Source of the DNA: Planctomycetia bacterium
GTDB lineage: Bacteria; Planctomycetota; Phycisphaerae; UBA1845; UTPLA1
Assembly: GCA_015200345.1 (NCBI GenBank)
Contig: CP054187.1
Location: 976,470-1,040,469, forward strand
Direction of reading: 5' to 3'
DNA: 64,000 nucleotides
Below are positions 38,933 to 47,667 of the stretch, piece by piece; positions within the stretch are counted from its first letter, which is position 1, and each line of letters opens with the position of its first letter. Below the pieces are notes generated by a model that was not told where the DNA came from, did not search any database, and saw only the letters and a program-made list of their open reading frames with translations. A program made the translations under genes and the position numbers.

Positions 38933-40675
38933 TCAGGTTCGCCCGTTTCGCCATCGCCCCATCGCGCGCAACGGCGGCACATGGCGAAGCGACTCGAGAA
39001 TGTAGCCGTTGATTCGCTGACGCTCGTCCGCGGAAAAGACCAGCTCCGTCTTCCACGCGACCAGCAGCACCAGCACGGTCCCCACGGTCAGCAGGAGCGG
39101 ACTTAGCGCCAGCAGGCAGGCCGCCCCCAGAACGATAAACGTGCCCCGGTCCAGTCTCGTGCACTCGGCTTGAATCAACCAGACACAGAGTGCCAGCGAT
39201 GTGGCAATCGCCAGGACGCCGCACCAGGCGGCGCTGTCCAGACCGCGCGGCCCGCTGAATCCGGTCGTAAAAAACCATGACGCATGGCCCGCGGCCCATT
39301 GCCACCCCGCCGTACGCATCACGCGCGCTTGGTGAGGCCCCGCCAGCCAGAACGCATACAACACGTTCGCGGCCACACCGGCCGCCCACGGCCAGAACAT
39401 GTGCCGCGTCTTCTCAATCAGGTGGAAATGAATGGGCAGGAACGCGAGATACGCCCCCATCAGGAAGAACAACAGGTGAATCGGGAGAATCGCCGCGCCG
39501 TCGGCGTACTCGACGCGAAACATCAGAATGATATAGTCCTTCGCCAGGGCCAGCATCGCGCAAAACACGAACAACGCCAGGCCCGTCCCGCGGAACGCCA
39601 GCGACAACTGCCGCTGCGCCGCCTCGCGACCGCGATTCTCCCAGGTCTTCGTCACGATCGTCATGACCACGGTCACCACCGCCACCGCACCGATCAGGAC
39701 AAATTGCCCGATCTGGCGCACGGCGTTGAAGACGGCGACCGCCTCCTGCCCCTGAATCTTGTTAAGGTACCACGCCGGATAGTAGACCAGCACCTGCCAG
39801 GTGATGCCGGCGAGCGTCGTCCAGACGCTGAACTTGAGCAATCGCCGGGCAAAGCCGCCTTCCTCCGTCAGCTCGTGCTGCCCGTGCCAGCGCCCGATCG
39901 TGCGGACAAAACCGAACCCGAACCACGTGATCGGCAGCGCCAGCGAAATGCCGTACACCGCCGTCAGCGTGAAGGCGCTAAGGTGACCCGTGACGATGGC
40001 CACGATGCTCAACGCGAGAAAGAGCAATCCGTGTGCCATTTCCATGACCGATAGGGCCGTGAACATGCGCAAGCCCTTGAACACGGCCAGGAGATAGAAA
40101 TAGACAATCAGCAGAGCCGTCACGACGGCAGACAGGCGAGCCAGTTCCGGCGCGTCGGCCGAGAACAGCCGCCGCACTTCCGGATCGGTGAACTGGGCGT
40201 AGAAAAAGTCGCCCAGCGGCTGCGCGAAGATACAGATGACGCCGACGCTGATCATCGTGATCGCACCGAGCAGTAGAAACGATTTGCGCACGAACGCCAG
40301 GAGCGTGCCCTGCTTCTCGTGCTGGGGGACGTACCGCGTGACTGCTTCATTCAGTCCGAGACTGCACAGCGGCGTCATGACGTTCATCACCGCGAGGATC
40401 ATCGTCAGCAGACCGAACTGCTGCTGCGTCATGAACCAGGTCAGCAGGATGATGCGAAAAAAGTTGATCAGCCGGAAAGCAACGGTCGCCGGCAGATACA
40501 ACCCCATCGCCTGGTGCAGCGGCGAGTTGGAGAACATGCCCGTCGGCGCGCCGTGAGACGTCTGGCCCAGGGACTCTCCGCCGGCGTCGCCGTTCAGTGG
40601 TTCGTGCGCCATCGCCGGCGGAGCCGCTTCCGCCGCCGCATCACCCTGTCTCGAAATGTGCAGCACGGCTTTCAC
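38933..40675 (-). CDS. Oligosaccharide flippase (Wzx-like)
   Basis: The 580-residue protein has 12-14 hydrophobic segments in the MATE/Wzx pattern, for example VAFRLINFFRIILLTWFMTQ, FGLLTMILAVMNVMTPLCSL and GLNEAVTRYVPQ, which is characteristic of polysaccharide flippases. About 50 polar residues precede the first segment. It would move the lipid-linked repeat unit across the inner membrane. The start GTG overlaps the stop of the O-antigen-ligase-like gene (GTGA). An unusual segment with a WAAGHASWFFTTGF loop lies towards the end. Confidence 0.88.
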   Translation of the reverse strand: MKAVLHISRQGDAAAEAAPPAMAHEPLNGDAGGESLGQTSHGAPTGMFSNSPLHQAMGLYLPATVAFRLINFFRIILLTWFMTQQQFGLLTMILAVMNVMTPLCSLGLNEAVTRYVPQHEKQGTLLAFVRKSFLLLGAITMISVGVICIFAQPLGDFFYAQFTDPEVRRLFSADAPELARLSAVVTALLIVYFYLLAVFKGLRMFTALSVMEMAHGLLFLALSIVAIVTGHLSAFTLTAVYGISLALPITWFGFGFVRTIGRWHGQHELTEEGGFARRLLKFSVWTTLAGITWQVLVYYPAWYLNKIQGQEAVAVFNAVRQIGQFVLIGAVAVVTVVMTIVTKTWENRGREAAQRQLSLAFRGTGLALFVFCAMLALAKDYIILMFRVEYADGAAILPIHLLFFLMGAYLAFLPIHFHLIEKTRHMFWPWAAGVAANVLYAFWLAGPHQARVMRTAGWQWAAGHASWFFTTGFSGPRGLDSAAWCGVLAIATSLALCVWLIQAECTRLDRGTFIVLGAACLLALSPLLLTVGTVLVLLVAWKTELVFSADERQRINGYILESLRHVPPLRAMGRWRNGRT

Positions 40676-42285
40676 CGCCGCCCTCCTCGCGCAGCGGGCG
40701 CGGCGCCGGCGATCAGACCGTTTGGCCGCGGCGGCACACGAGGCCTGCCTGCGGACCGGGCGCGAGCGGCCGGGTCACTGGAACGCCGCAGGGGTGACGG
40801 GGAGAGCAATTCATTCAGCGCGACGGGCACGGCGCTAAGGCCGAAGAAAAGACTATTGGCGAAGGGGTTGTCGCTGGTCTCGCGGAAAGTGCCGTCGATG
40901 AAATACGCCATCGCGAGAATCCAGTACAACACGAGCAGGTCCGGCCCGATCAGGCGCGGACTGGTACGCGGCAGCTTGCGGTAAAGCTGAATGCTGAACC
41001 GCACGAGCGCGATCACGGTGAGCAGATAAAGCGTGATGCCGACGATGCCCGTTTCAGCGAGGATCGAGAGCATGTTGTTGTGTTCAAGGGCGGTCGTTCC
41101 GAAGGCGTAAAACGGGCTGGACGGATCGCGTGCGAAGTTCGGCGCATGATCGCGAAAATGCCCGAAGCCGACGCCGAAGAACGGATGCTCCTTCACGATT
41201 TCCCAGGTCATCTGCGCCAGACCGATGCGCAGAAGGATCGGCTCGGTGTCGGTCAGACCGCCCTTGCTGCGGTCGTCCGTCATGAAATTCCCCATGTTCA
41301 CAACGCCGATCACGAGAACCAGCGCGATCAGCAGCGACACAATAATGACACGGGTGGCCCGGCGCTGCGAGTACATCGCCCAGATCATCAGGCACAGCAC
41401 GAAGCTCAACCACACCGAGCGCGTGTACGTCCAGAAAATCGGCGGTAGCATCGCCGCGTTCAGCAGCAGCAGCCACCACCGCCCGACGCTGCGATGGTTG
41501 CGCGCCAGCACCAGGTTGTTAAAAAAGCAATAGCACAGCGCCAGCCCCATCGCGGGCGACAGCACGAACGGCCCACGCACACGGCCGAAGTGAATACCGA
41601 TGCTCGGGTCGGAAATGAACCGGGGAAAGATCAGGGCGTTGAGCTTGAAGCGCTCGCACCAGCCCGTAAAAGTCAAATAGACCGAGAGAATCACGAAAAA
41701 AATCGCCAGGCGCCGAAAGTCCCGCTCGTTGCGAAAAGCGTGCAGAACCAGGCCGAACACAACGAACGGAAAGATGTAGCCGCCGATGAGGCGATAGTGG
41801 ACGGTGACGACCGAGCGCGTCTCAAATCCGGAGACCAGCGCCGAAGCGAAGAAGTACGTCGCCAGCGCCAGCATGTACCCGCTGACCGGCCAGGCATGGC
41901 GCACCGGCACGCGCCCCAGCGCGATCATCGCCAGGAGCAGCAAGGCGAGGACGACCAGCCCGATACGCGGAATCGTCAGCGCGAAAAAGAGCGGCACCGA
42001 GACGCGCCAGAACTCCTCATGCAGCGCGATCAGCGTGACAAACCAGATCAGCACCGCCACGAGCAGATCGCCCTTGACGGCGTAAAACAGCAGCGCGGTC
42101 AACCCGCCCAGCGCCGACCAGAAAATCAAGACGCTTACCGAATCCGTCGCGAGCGTGGCAGAGAAGGCGATCCCCGCCGCGATCAGCAGCAGGATACCCA
42201 GCGACAGCAGCAGTGGCGTTCGTTGCGCAGTGAGTGATGCCAAGGCTGATCCATCCCCGCGGCCGCCGCTGAACCTGCCTCGCAC
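40672..42285 (-). CDS. O-antigen ligase/polymerase family protein
   Basis: The 537 residues contain ~11 membrane segments and the Wzy_C region with a large loop: FWTYTRSVWLSFVLCLMIWA, then EHPFFGVGFGHFRDHAPNF and EHNNMLSILAETGIVGITLY, the signature of WaaL/Wzy-type proteins. It polymerises lipid-linked repeat units or transfers the glycan to an acceptor at the periplasmic face. The C-terminal ~40 residues are Pro/Arg/Ala-rich and cytoplasmic. The start is GTG at 42285. It overlaps the flippase by 4 nt, giving the Wzy-Wzx pair expected in such loci. Confidence 0.88.
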   Translation of the reverse strand: MRGRFSGGRGDGSALASLTAQRTPLLLSLGILLLIAAGIAFSATLATDSVSVLIFWSALGGLTALLFYAVKGDLLVAVLIWFVTLIALHEEFWRVSVPLFFALTIPRIGLVVLALLLLAMIALGRVPVRHAWPVSGYMLALATYFFASALVSGFETRSVVTVHYRLIGGYIFPFVVFGLVLHAFRNERDFRRLAIFFVILSVYLTFTGWCERFKLNALIFPRFISDPSIGIHFGRVRGPFVLSPAMGLALCYCFFNNLVLARNHRSVGRWWLLLLNAAMLPPIFWTYTRSVWLSFVLCLMIWAMYSQRRATRVIIVSLLIALVLVIGVVNMGNFMTDDRSKGGLTDTEPILLRIGLAQMTWEIVKEHPFFGVGFGHFRDHAPNFARDPSSPFYAFGTTALEHNNMLSILAETGIVGITLYLLTVIALVRFSIQLYRKLPRTSPRLIGPDLLVLYWILAMAYFIDGTFRETSDNPFANSLFFGLSAVPVALNELLSPSPLRRSSDPAARARSAGRPRVPPRPNGLIAGAAPAARGGRR

Positions 42286-42348
42286 CGGCGCGACCGCGTC
42301 GCAACTGGCGTCCGCTCGTTGCGAACCGCCTGATCCTCTCCGGTGCCG

Positions 42349-43362
42349 CTAGGTGAACTGATAAACCAGCCCCGGAATCGGATCGGTCCGCTGATTCAGC
42401 ACAAGGCCCAGGCAACGCACCCCGGCGAGGTCCAGCCGCTTTTTGGCCTCGGCCGCTGTTTCACGCGGCGTGTCGCCGGCTTTGACGACCAGCACCGCGC
42501 CATCGACCAGCAGACCCAGCACCTGCGGGTCGGGATACGTCTTGGCGTTGGCGACATCGAGGATGACGTGATCAAACCGCTGCCGCAGTTGCGCGATCAG
42601 GCTCTGGGTCTGGCGGCTCTTGAGCAGGCCGAGCGGGTGCTCCGAAACCGGACCGCCGGCGATGACATACAGCTTGTGCCCGTTCCGCACGTCGACCGTC
42701 TGAATCGCGGCGTCCAGCGTCGCGCGACCGTTCAGAACGTCCGTCAATCCCGGCGACTCACGCAGGCCCATCAGCGAGGCGACTTGCGGATGGCGCACGT
42801 TGAAATCAACGAGACAAACGCGCAATTCCTTGTCCGCCTCGGCGCCGGTCAGGGCCAGGCCCACCGCGATCTGCGTCGCGCCTTCGCCCGCGCGTGCGCC
42901 CATGACAATCACCGACTTGGGCGGCGACTCATCGACGGCGAAGAAGATGTTGCCCCAAAGCTGGCCCAGCTCGGCTTCGGACTTCTCGCGCAGCTTGCAC
43001 TTGGCAGCCACGGACGGACCGCCGATCGCGGGACGCGATGGCGCCGGCGATTCCTTCGCCGGAGAAGTCGCCGTTTTCTCATCGAGGAACTCGGCCTGCG
43101 GCGGGGAAAACGCCAGATCGTCCAGATCGGACGTCGAGGTCGGACCGCCGTTTATTCTACGAATGTCTTCAATCGCCTCGTCGATCTTCTCAACCTCGTC
43201 CGTCCAGTCCAGCTCGACCACGTCCTCGTCCGATTCGCGCGGAAGTTCCGGCGGATTCTTCGAGGAAGCCGGCGGCGGCCAGATCTGCTCCGGCTGCGGG
43301 GGCGGCTCGCGCTCCCCTTCGCGTCGTTTCTTCGGATCGGGTTGATCGGGCAACTGCGCCAC
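42349..43362 (-). CDS. CpsD/CapB-like ATPase with degenerate nucleotide motifs
   Basis: The 337 residues have an acidic, proline-rich N-terminus (~1-110) and a ParA/BY-kinase fold (KSVIVMGARAGEGATQIAVG; RVCLVDFNVRHPQVASLMGL; FDHVILDVANAK). In active kinases the first motif ends GEGKS/T; here it is GEGATQ, so the catalytic lysine is missing. The second Walker A' aspartate is Asn, Walker B is altered, and no tyrosine-rich tail is present. It probably regulates the Wzz-like partner encoded upstream without phosphorylating it. GTG at 43362 has AGGGAG 9 nt upstream. The gap to the Wzz gene is ~134 nt. Confidence 0.85.
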   Translation of the reverse strand: MAQLPDQPDPKKRREGEREPPPQPEQIWPPPASSKNPPELPRESDEDVVELDWTDEVEKIDEAIEDIRRINGGPTSTSDLDDLAFSPPQAEFLDEKTATSPAKESPAPSRPAIGGPSVAAKCKLREKSEAELGQLWGNIFFAVDESPPKSVIVMGARAGEGATQIAVGLALTGAEADKELRVCLVDFNVRHPQVASLMGLRESPGLTDVLNGRATLDAAIQTVDVRNGHKLYVIAGGPVSEHPLGLLKSRQTQSLIAQLRQRFDHVILDVANAKTYPDPQVLGLLVDGAVLVVKAGDTPRETAAEAKKRLDLAGVRCLGLVLNQRTDPIPGLVYQFT

Positions 43363-43496
43363 GAAGCAAATCTCCCTCAACTGCCATTCTAGCTCGACGA
43401 AAGCCTTCCGTTAAGCGTTATCGGCGTTTCCCGGCCGCGTATTTCGTTTCAGAAGCGCATTTCGAGACGGCGATTTCTGCGCTGCACCGCACCGCC

Positions 43497-45122
43497 CTAC
43501 GCCGGAACCACCAGCCGCCGCCCGCGTTTCTTCACCGTGCCCAGCACCGGCACACCCAGGTACCGCTCGGCCTCGACGGTCGAACGCACCGTGTGATCAA
43601 AGTGATCGGCCAGGAAGGCCAGCGCGATCCCCAGCAGCAGCGACACCAGGCCCGCCACGATCGTGTAAATCATCGTCTGCGGCGAGATGGGCTTGTCGGG
43701 ATCGGGCATGGATGCCTCATCCAGAATGCTGATGTTCACCGGTTCACGCGAAAGCAACCGCGTCGCCATGGCATAGACGCGCTCCTGCTCCAATCGCTCG
43801 CGATGCTTCTGGGCGACTTCAAACTCGTTCTTCAGACGGGCATACTCCGCCAGCTTCGCCTGGACCTCGGCCCGCTCCTGGGCCACCTCTTTGACCAGCC
43901 CTTCGTTCAGTTTCTTCTGCGCTTCGCGGGCCTGAATGCTCGATTCCAGCCCCTTGCTGTACGCCACGATGCCGGCCAGCGCGTGCCGCTTCGTGCTGCT
44001 GACCTGGTACTTCAGGTACCGCACATCGCGACTGTCCTCCGTGAACTGCCCCTCGGCCTTGGCCAGCCGCGCCATCAGCATCGTCAGGTTCTTGGCAGTC
44101 TCGACGAACAGGACGTTGTCATACAGCAGCGAGGCCGGCACAGCCGCCATCGCCGCTTCGATCTGTTCGTCGGTCATCTTCTCGATGCCGCCCGGTTCGA
44201 AGCACGCCGCCGGCAGTTTCTCTTTGAACACCTGCAACAGCGACCGCTCCCGCGCGAGGTCCACGCTTAAGCCCGCGTCGCTCTCACGAATCTTGGTGTA
44301 AAGCACCTGAACGCCGTGTTCGGTTCCCGAACGCAGCAACTGCTCGAGCACGCCGACGTCGGCGGCGTTCTCCTGGATGAAATCGTGATACGCCTGCTCG
44401 CGCGCCTTGTATTCCTTGTCATAGCTCGCCACCACTTCCGTCATCAGCCGCTCGGCCGGCTCGTTCAGCGCCTGTTGCAGCTCCTGATAGCGAACGAGGT
44501 ACATGTCCGCCAACGCGCTCGCCGCCCGGTAGGCGTTCTGGAACGACGCGGGATCATCGCGATCGGCCGGGTAGTCCACTTTGATGGTGAACGTCTCGGT
44601 CATGCCGACCTGCTCGCCACCGGGGGTTTCGAGCTTGACGGCTTTTTGAAAGTCGATGAACGCAGCCTGATCTTCTTGAAGTAATTTGTCAACTTTTGGC
44701 TGGACCTTCTCGCCGTTCAGGAACACCATGGCGCCACGAAGCGCCTCCACCACCTTGCCATCCGGCTGTTTTTCCGCCTCGCGCCAGGCGCGGCGGTGCA
44801 TCTCCCATTGCTCATAGAGCCGGGGGTTCTCGGCGAGCACCTTGGTCCGCGCCAGCACCAGATCCGACATCACGATCTGCTGCTGGGCCTTGACGAAAAC
44901 TTCGAGCGTGCGCTCGGGCGAGTCAAGGCTCAACGGGTTCTTGTTCATCGGCCGCTTGTAGACCAGGCTGACCTGGCTGCGGTACTTCAGCGGGAACCAG
45001 TGCTGACAGCCGTACCAGGTGCCGCCCGCGCCCACAATGAAGATGACGAGGATCTTGCCCCAGTGCTCGAAGAGAATCCGGAGGATTTCCCGAAGCGATC
45101 GTGTTCCGTAGGCCGTGCTCAT
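43497..45122 (-). CDS. Wzz/PCP-type polysaccharide chain-length protein
   Basis: The 541 residues have an N-terminal membrane segment (ILVIFIVGAGGTWYGCQHWF), a long coiled-coil periplasmic region (~150-460) and a C-terminal segment (TMIYTIVAGLVSLLLGIALA) preceded by the proline-rich PDPDKPISPQ typical of PCP proteins. The end is FDHTVRSTVEAERYLGVPVL, the usual cytoplasmic tail where a kinase domain may be fused; here it is separate. It controls chain length and links the inner membrane to the Wza channel. GGGAAGCG precedes the ATG. The large periplasmic domain fits PCP-2a proteins. Confidence 0.9.
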   Translation of the reverse strand: MSTAYGTRSLREILRILFEHWGKILVIFIVGAGGTWYGCQHWFPLKYRSQVSLVYKRPMNKNPLSLDSPERTLEVFVKAQQQIVMSDLVLARTKVLAENPRLYEQWEMHRRAWREAEKQPDGKVVEALRGAMVFLNGEKVQPKVDKLLQEDQAAFIDFQKAVKLETPGGEQVGMTETFTIKVDYPADRDDPASFQNAYRAASALADMYLVRYQELQQALNEPAERLMTEVVASYDKEYKAREQAYHDFIQENAADVGVLEQLLRSGTEHGVQVLYTKIRESDAGLSVDLARERSLLQVFKEKLPAACFEPGGIEKMTDEQIEAAMAAVPASLLYDNVLFVETAKNLTMLMARLAKAEGQFTEDSRDVRYLKYQVSSTKRHALAGIVAYSKGLESSIQAREAQKKLNEGLVKEVAQERAEVQAKLAEYARLKNEFEVAQKHRERLEQERVYAMATRLLSREPVNISILDEASMPDPDKPISPQTMIYTIVAGLVSLLLGIALAFLADHFDHTVRSTVEAERYLGVPVLGTVKKRGRRLVVPA

Positions 45123-45215
45123 ACGCTTCCCATCTCAAACATGACGTCGGCGCCGGGCCGGCCTCGTCGGGCGGCCCAGACGCCGGGAATGTCACAAACT
45201 TGTCATCCTCCGCCG

Positions 45216-46376
45216 TTACGGGCCGATCTGGCCGCCGATGTTCGGCGGACCGACCTGCCGCGTCTTGAACGACGTCGGGTCGGCGCGGATCTCATACCCG
45301 AAGTTCATGCCCACCACGCCGCTGTAGGGCACGACCGACCGGATGCCGCGCGTAAAGACCATGTCGATCCAGTCGTTCATCTCCGCCAGTCCGGTGCGCG
45401 GCACATAGATAATATCGCCATCAGCAAGGTACAAGTCATGACGGAACTTGCTGCCGTTTGGCAACAATCCTTCCGGCGACGCCTTCTTCGCGTTCAGCAC
45501 TTCGGCAAGATTGAACAGGATCGCCTGCGGAATCGGCAGATATTGCCGACGCACGAGGAGGATCTTCGTCTGGTCCGCCCGAACCGACGGACCGCCCATG
45601 TGAATCAGCGCCTGCGTGATCGTCATCGGCGCGTGTGCCGTGATCATGCCCGGACCGTACACTTCACCCATCACGTAAATGCGCGTCGGCGCGAACTCCA
45701 GGGTCTGCACCGTCGTCTCCACTTCCTGCAAATCGTTCTCGACGTATAGCTGATCCAGAATCTTCTTGGCCTGGTGCACCGTCTTGCCCGCCACCAGCAC
45801 CTCCCCGATGTACGGCAGGTCGATCGTGCCGTCCGGCTTCACCGGAACCAAACGCGACTGACCGCGCGGGGCCGTGGTGATCGCCTTTTTCAACTCGACG
45901 ATCTTCACGTTCGCCGCTTTCACCGCCACCGTCACTTCCGGTTCGCGGATGTAGCGCGCGTACGCCTGGCGAAGCTGCTCCTCCAGCTCCGTTGCCGTGC
46001 GACCGGCTGCCCGAATCTGACCAATCAGCTTCAATCGAATCGAGCCGTCGGCCTGGACCGTTCGCTCCTGATCGAGTTGCTCCTGGTAGGGGAACTCGAC
46101 ATTCACAATGTCCTCGATCTTCAGCTCATAGGGTTTGTCCGAAACGATGTTCTTGACCTGGTAAATGATTTCCAGCACGTCGCCCGGCTGAAGCCGATAG
46201 GGCGGCCGGTCGAGCAATTGCTCGGGCAGACCGGTCCCGCCGACGAACGGCTGGTACAGCTCCGGCGGTTCGGCCGGCGCTGCATCCGGAATCTTGTGAT
46301 CGGTTCGAGAACAGCCCCCCAGGGCCGCGATCGTTGCGATCGTCATGAGTACGACTTGTCGCATTGCATTGGCCAT
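45216..46376 (-). CDS. Wza-like polysaccharide export lipoprotein
   Basis: The 386-residue product has a lipoprotein signal (VVLMTIATIAALGGCSRT, lipobox LGGC), the Poly_export domain (YRLQPGDVLEIIYQV; RTVQADGSIRLKLIGQIRAA) and SLBB domains (PDGTIDLPYIGEVLVAGKTV; RIYVMGEVYGPGMITAHAPM). It forms the outer-membrane export channel for the polysaccharide. A GGAG lies 9 nt before the ATG. It is followed by the Wzz-like gene after ~93 nt, which fits one transcript. Its presence implies an outer membrane. Confidence 0.93.
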   Translation of the reverse strand: MANAMRQVVLMTIATIAALGGCSRTDHKIPDAAPAEPPELYQPFVGGTGLPEQLLDRPPYRLQPGDVLEIIYQVKNIVSDKPYELKIEDIVNVEFPYQEQLDQERTVQADGSIRLKLIGQIRAAGRTATELEEQLRQAYARYIREPEVTVAVKAANVKIVELKKAITTAPRGQSRLVPVKPDGTIDLPYIGEVLVAGKTVHQAKKILDQLYVENDLQEVETTVQTLEFAPTRIYVMGEVYGPGMITAHAPMTITQALIHMGGPSVRADQTKILLVRRQYLPIPQAILFNLAEVLNAKKASPEGLLPNGSKFRHDLYLADGDIIYVPRTGLAEMNDWIDMVFTRGIRSVVPYSGVVGMNFGYEIRADPTSFKTRQVGPPNIGGQIGP

Positions 46377-46430
46377 TGTTCGCTACTCCGTTTCTTAACG
46401 CCTCCGCCGGCAGGGTCCGCACCGTGAACC

Positions 46431-47294
46431 CTACTGTGGCACGATCACCGCGCCGGGAGCGTGTTGCTTGACTTTCCCCAGCGCTTCCTGCGCCTGGCTC
46501 AACCTCAAATACTGTCCGACGTACACCATGTGCAGCGTCTCGCCGTCACGCTGCCGCTTCTCGGTTCGAGCAGAATGGCCCGCGGAGCGCAATTTCTGCG
46601 CCTGCTTCGATGCCGTGTCAGCGTCGCGATACGCACCGCACTGAATCGAAAAAAAATCGCCGGGCCAAGCCAGCATTCGCTGTGTCTGATCGGTAATGGA
46701 ACTGCCGGGATACCCTCGGACGACCGCGCCCCACTGCTCGCGTGCGTTTTTCCATTCACCCAATTGCGCCAGGCAGACGCCGTAGCGGAATCGCGCCAGG
46801 TCGTAAGGAGGTCGCTCGGGCAGATTGCGAAGCGCCAGCCGGAAATGCTCGGATGCCTTCTTTGCGTCACCCGCTTCAAAGGCCAGTTCGCCCGCCGTTG
46901 CGTGCGCCCGGGCGATCAGATCGCTGTTCTTTGAAAGCGCCAGACAGCGCTCGATGTCGGACTGCGCCGCGCCGCGATGGCCGCGATAGGCCAGGCACTG
47001 CGCACGAAGGTAGTACGCCTCGGCGGTTTCGAGAACGGAAGGATAAGCCTGAATCACTTCATCCAGCATGGACTTGGCCGAATCGTACCGGCCCGAGCGG
47101 AATTCTTTCTCCGCCTGAACCATCTGCGTCTTCGCGTGCGGCGGCAATTCGACGCATCCGATCACGCCAGGCAACAAAGCTGCACAAATCACCCAGCGAG
47201 GACGCAGCCGGCAAACCGCGCGCGCTTGCGGGGATCGCAATTGCAGCCGCACCGGCCGTGAGCGGGAATTAGACGTCCAGACCAGACCGTTCAC
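46431..47294 (-). CDS. TPR lipoprotein with C-terminal SPOR domain
   Basis: The ~287-residue protein has a hydrophobic stretch with lipobox (VICAALLPGVIGCVELPP), tetratricopeptide repeats (AKSMLDEVIQAYPSVLETAE; AAQSDIERCLALSKNSDLI; KKASEHFRLALRNLPERP) and a C-terminal SPOR domain (FFSIQCGAYRDADTASKQAQ ... VYVGQYLRLSQAQEALGKV). SPOR domains bind denuded peptidoglycan. The start is uncertain: GTG at 47294 has GGAG 5 nt upstream, but a longer frame begins at 47513 and GTG at 47252 would give a shorter leader. It heads the exopolysaccharide operon, upstream of the Wza-like gene. Confidence 0.8.
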   Translation of the reverse strand: MNGLVWTSNSRSRPVRLQLRSPQARAVCRLRPRWVICAALLPGVIGCVELPPHAKTQMVQAEKEFRSGRYDSAKSMLDEVIQAYPSVLETAEAYYLRAQCLAYRGHRGAAQSDIERCLALSKNSDLIARAHATAGELAFEAGDAKKASEHFRLALRNLPERPPYDLARFRYGVCLAQLGEWKNAREQWGAVVRGYPGSSITDQTQRMLAWPGDFFSIQCGAYRDADTASKQAQKLRSAGHSARTEKRQRDGETLHMVYVGQYLRLSQAQEALGKVKQHAPGAVIVPQ

Positions 47295-47561
47295 ACGCGC
47301 TCCATCGCATGGCTCCCCGCCCTCGCGGTTCGGGAAGCGCTTCGGCGAAATCCGTTTCCGGCGCAGGGTACGGACCATGCGCACGTCATCCTTATCGGTG
47401 CCCTGCCGTCGCGCTTTAGCTCTGGTTGCGGTCGGGCCGTCGGAACGACGAGTCATCCCGGCAATGATGCAAGTCGATCGGAACGTGGTGTTGAGTTGTT
47501 GTTCCCGGCTCATGCCTCACGGCTCTTCGCATTCAATCACAAATCCATGTCCTATCGGACT

Positions 47562-47589
47562 TTGACACTGATGGCCCCGGGCCTATAAT
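47562..47589 (+). promoter_or_regulatory. Consensus sigma-70-type promoter
   Basis: TTGACA (47562-47567), a 16-nt spacer and TATAAT (47584-47589): both hexamers are perfect. The start site would be about 47596, giving a ~70-nt leader before the LptD-like gene. It is the strongest promoter match I saw in the window. Confidence 0.75.
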
Positions 47590-47667
47590 GCCCGCCGAAC
47601 GGATGGGAGCTGGTTGCGGCGCGCGACGACGCTCCGGAGTCCGACACCTGCACGGCGGACCTGGCAA

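Noticed and set aside
36793-39012. 739-codon plus-strand frame opposite the GT2-GT4 fusion
   Set aside because: Very long, but the translation is Arg/Gln/His-rich without any domain, while the minus strand has clear glycosyltransferase motifs; it is an antisense shadow.
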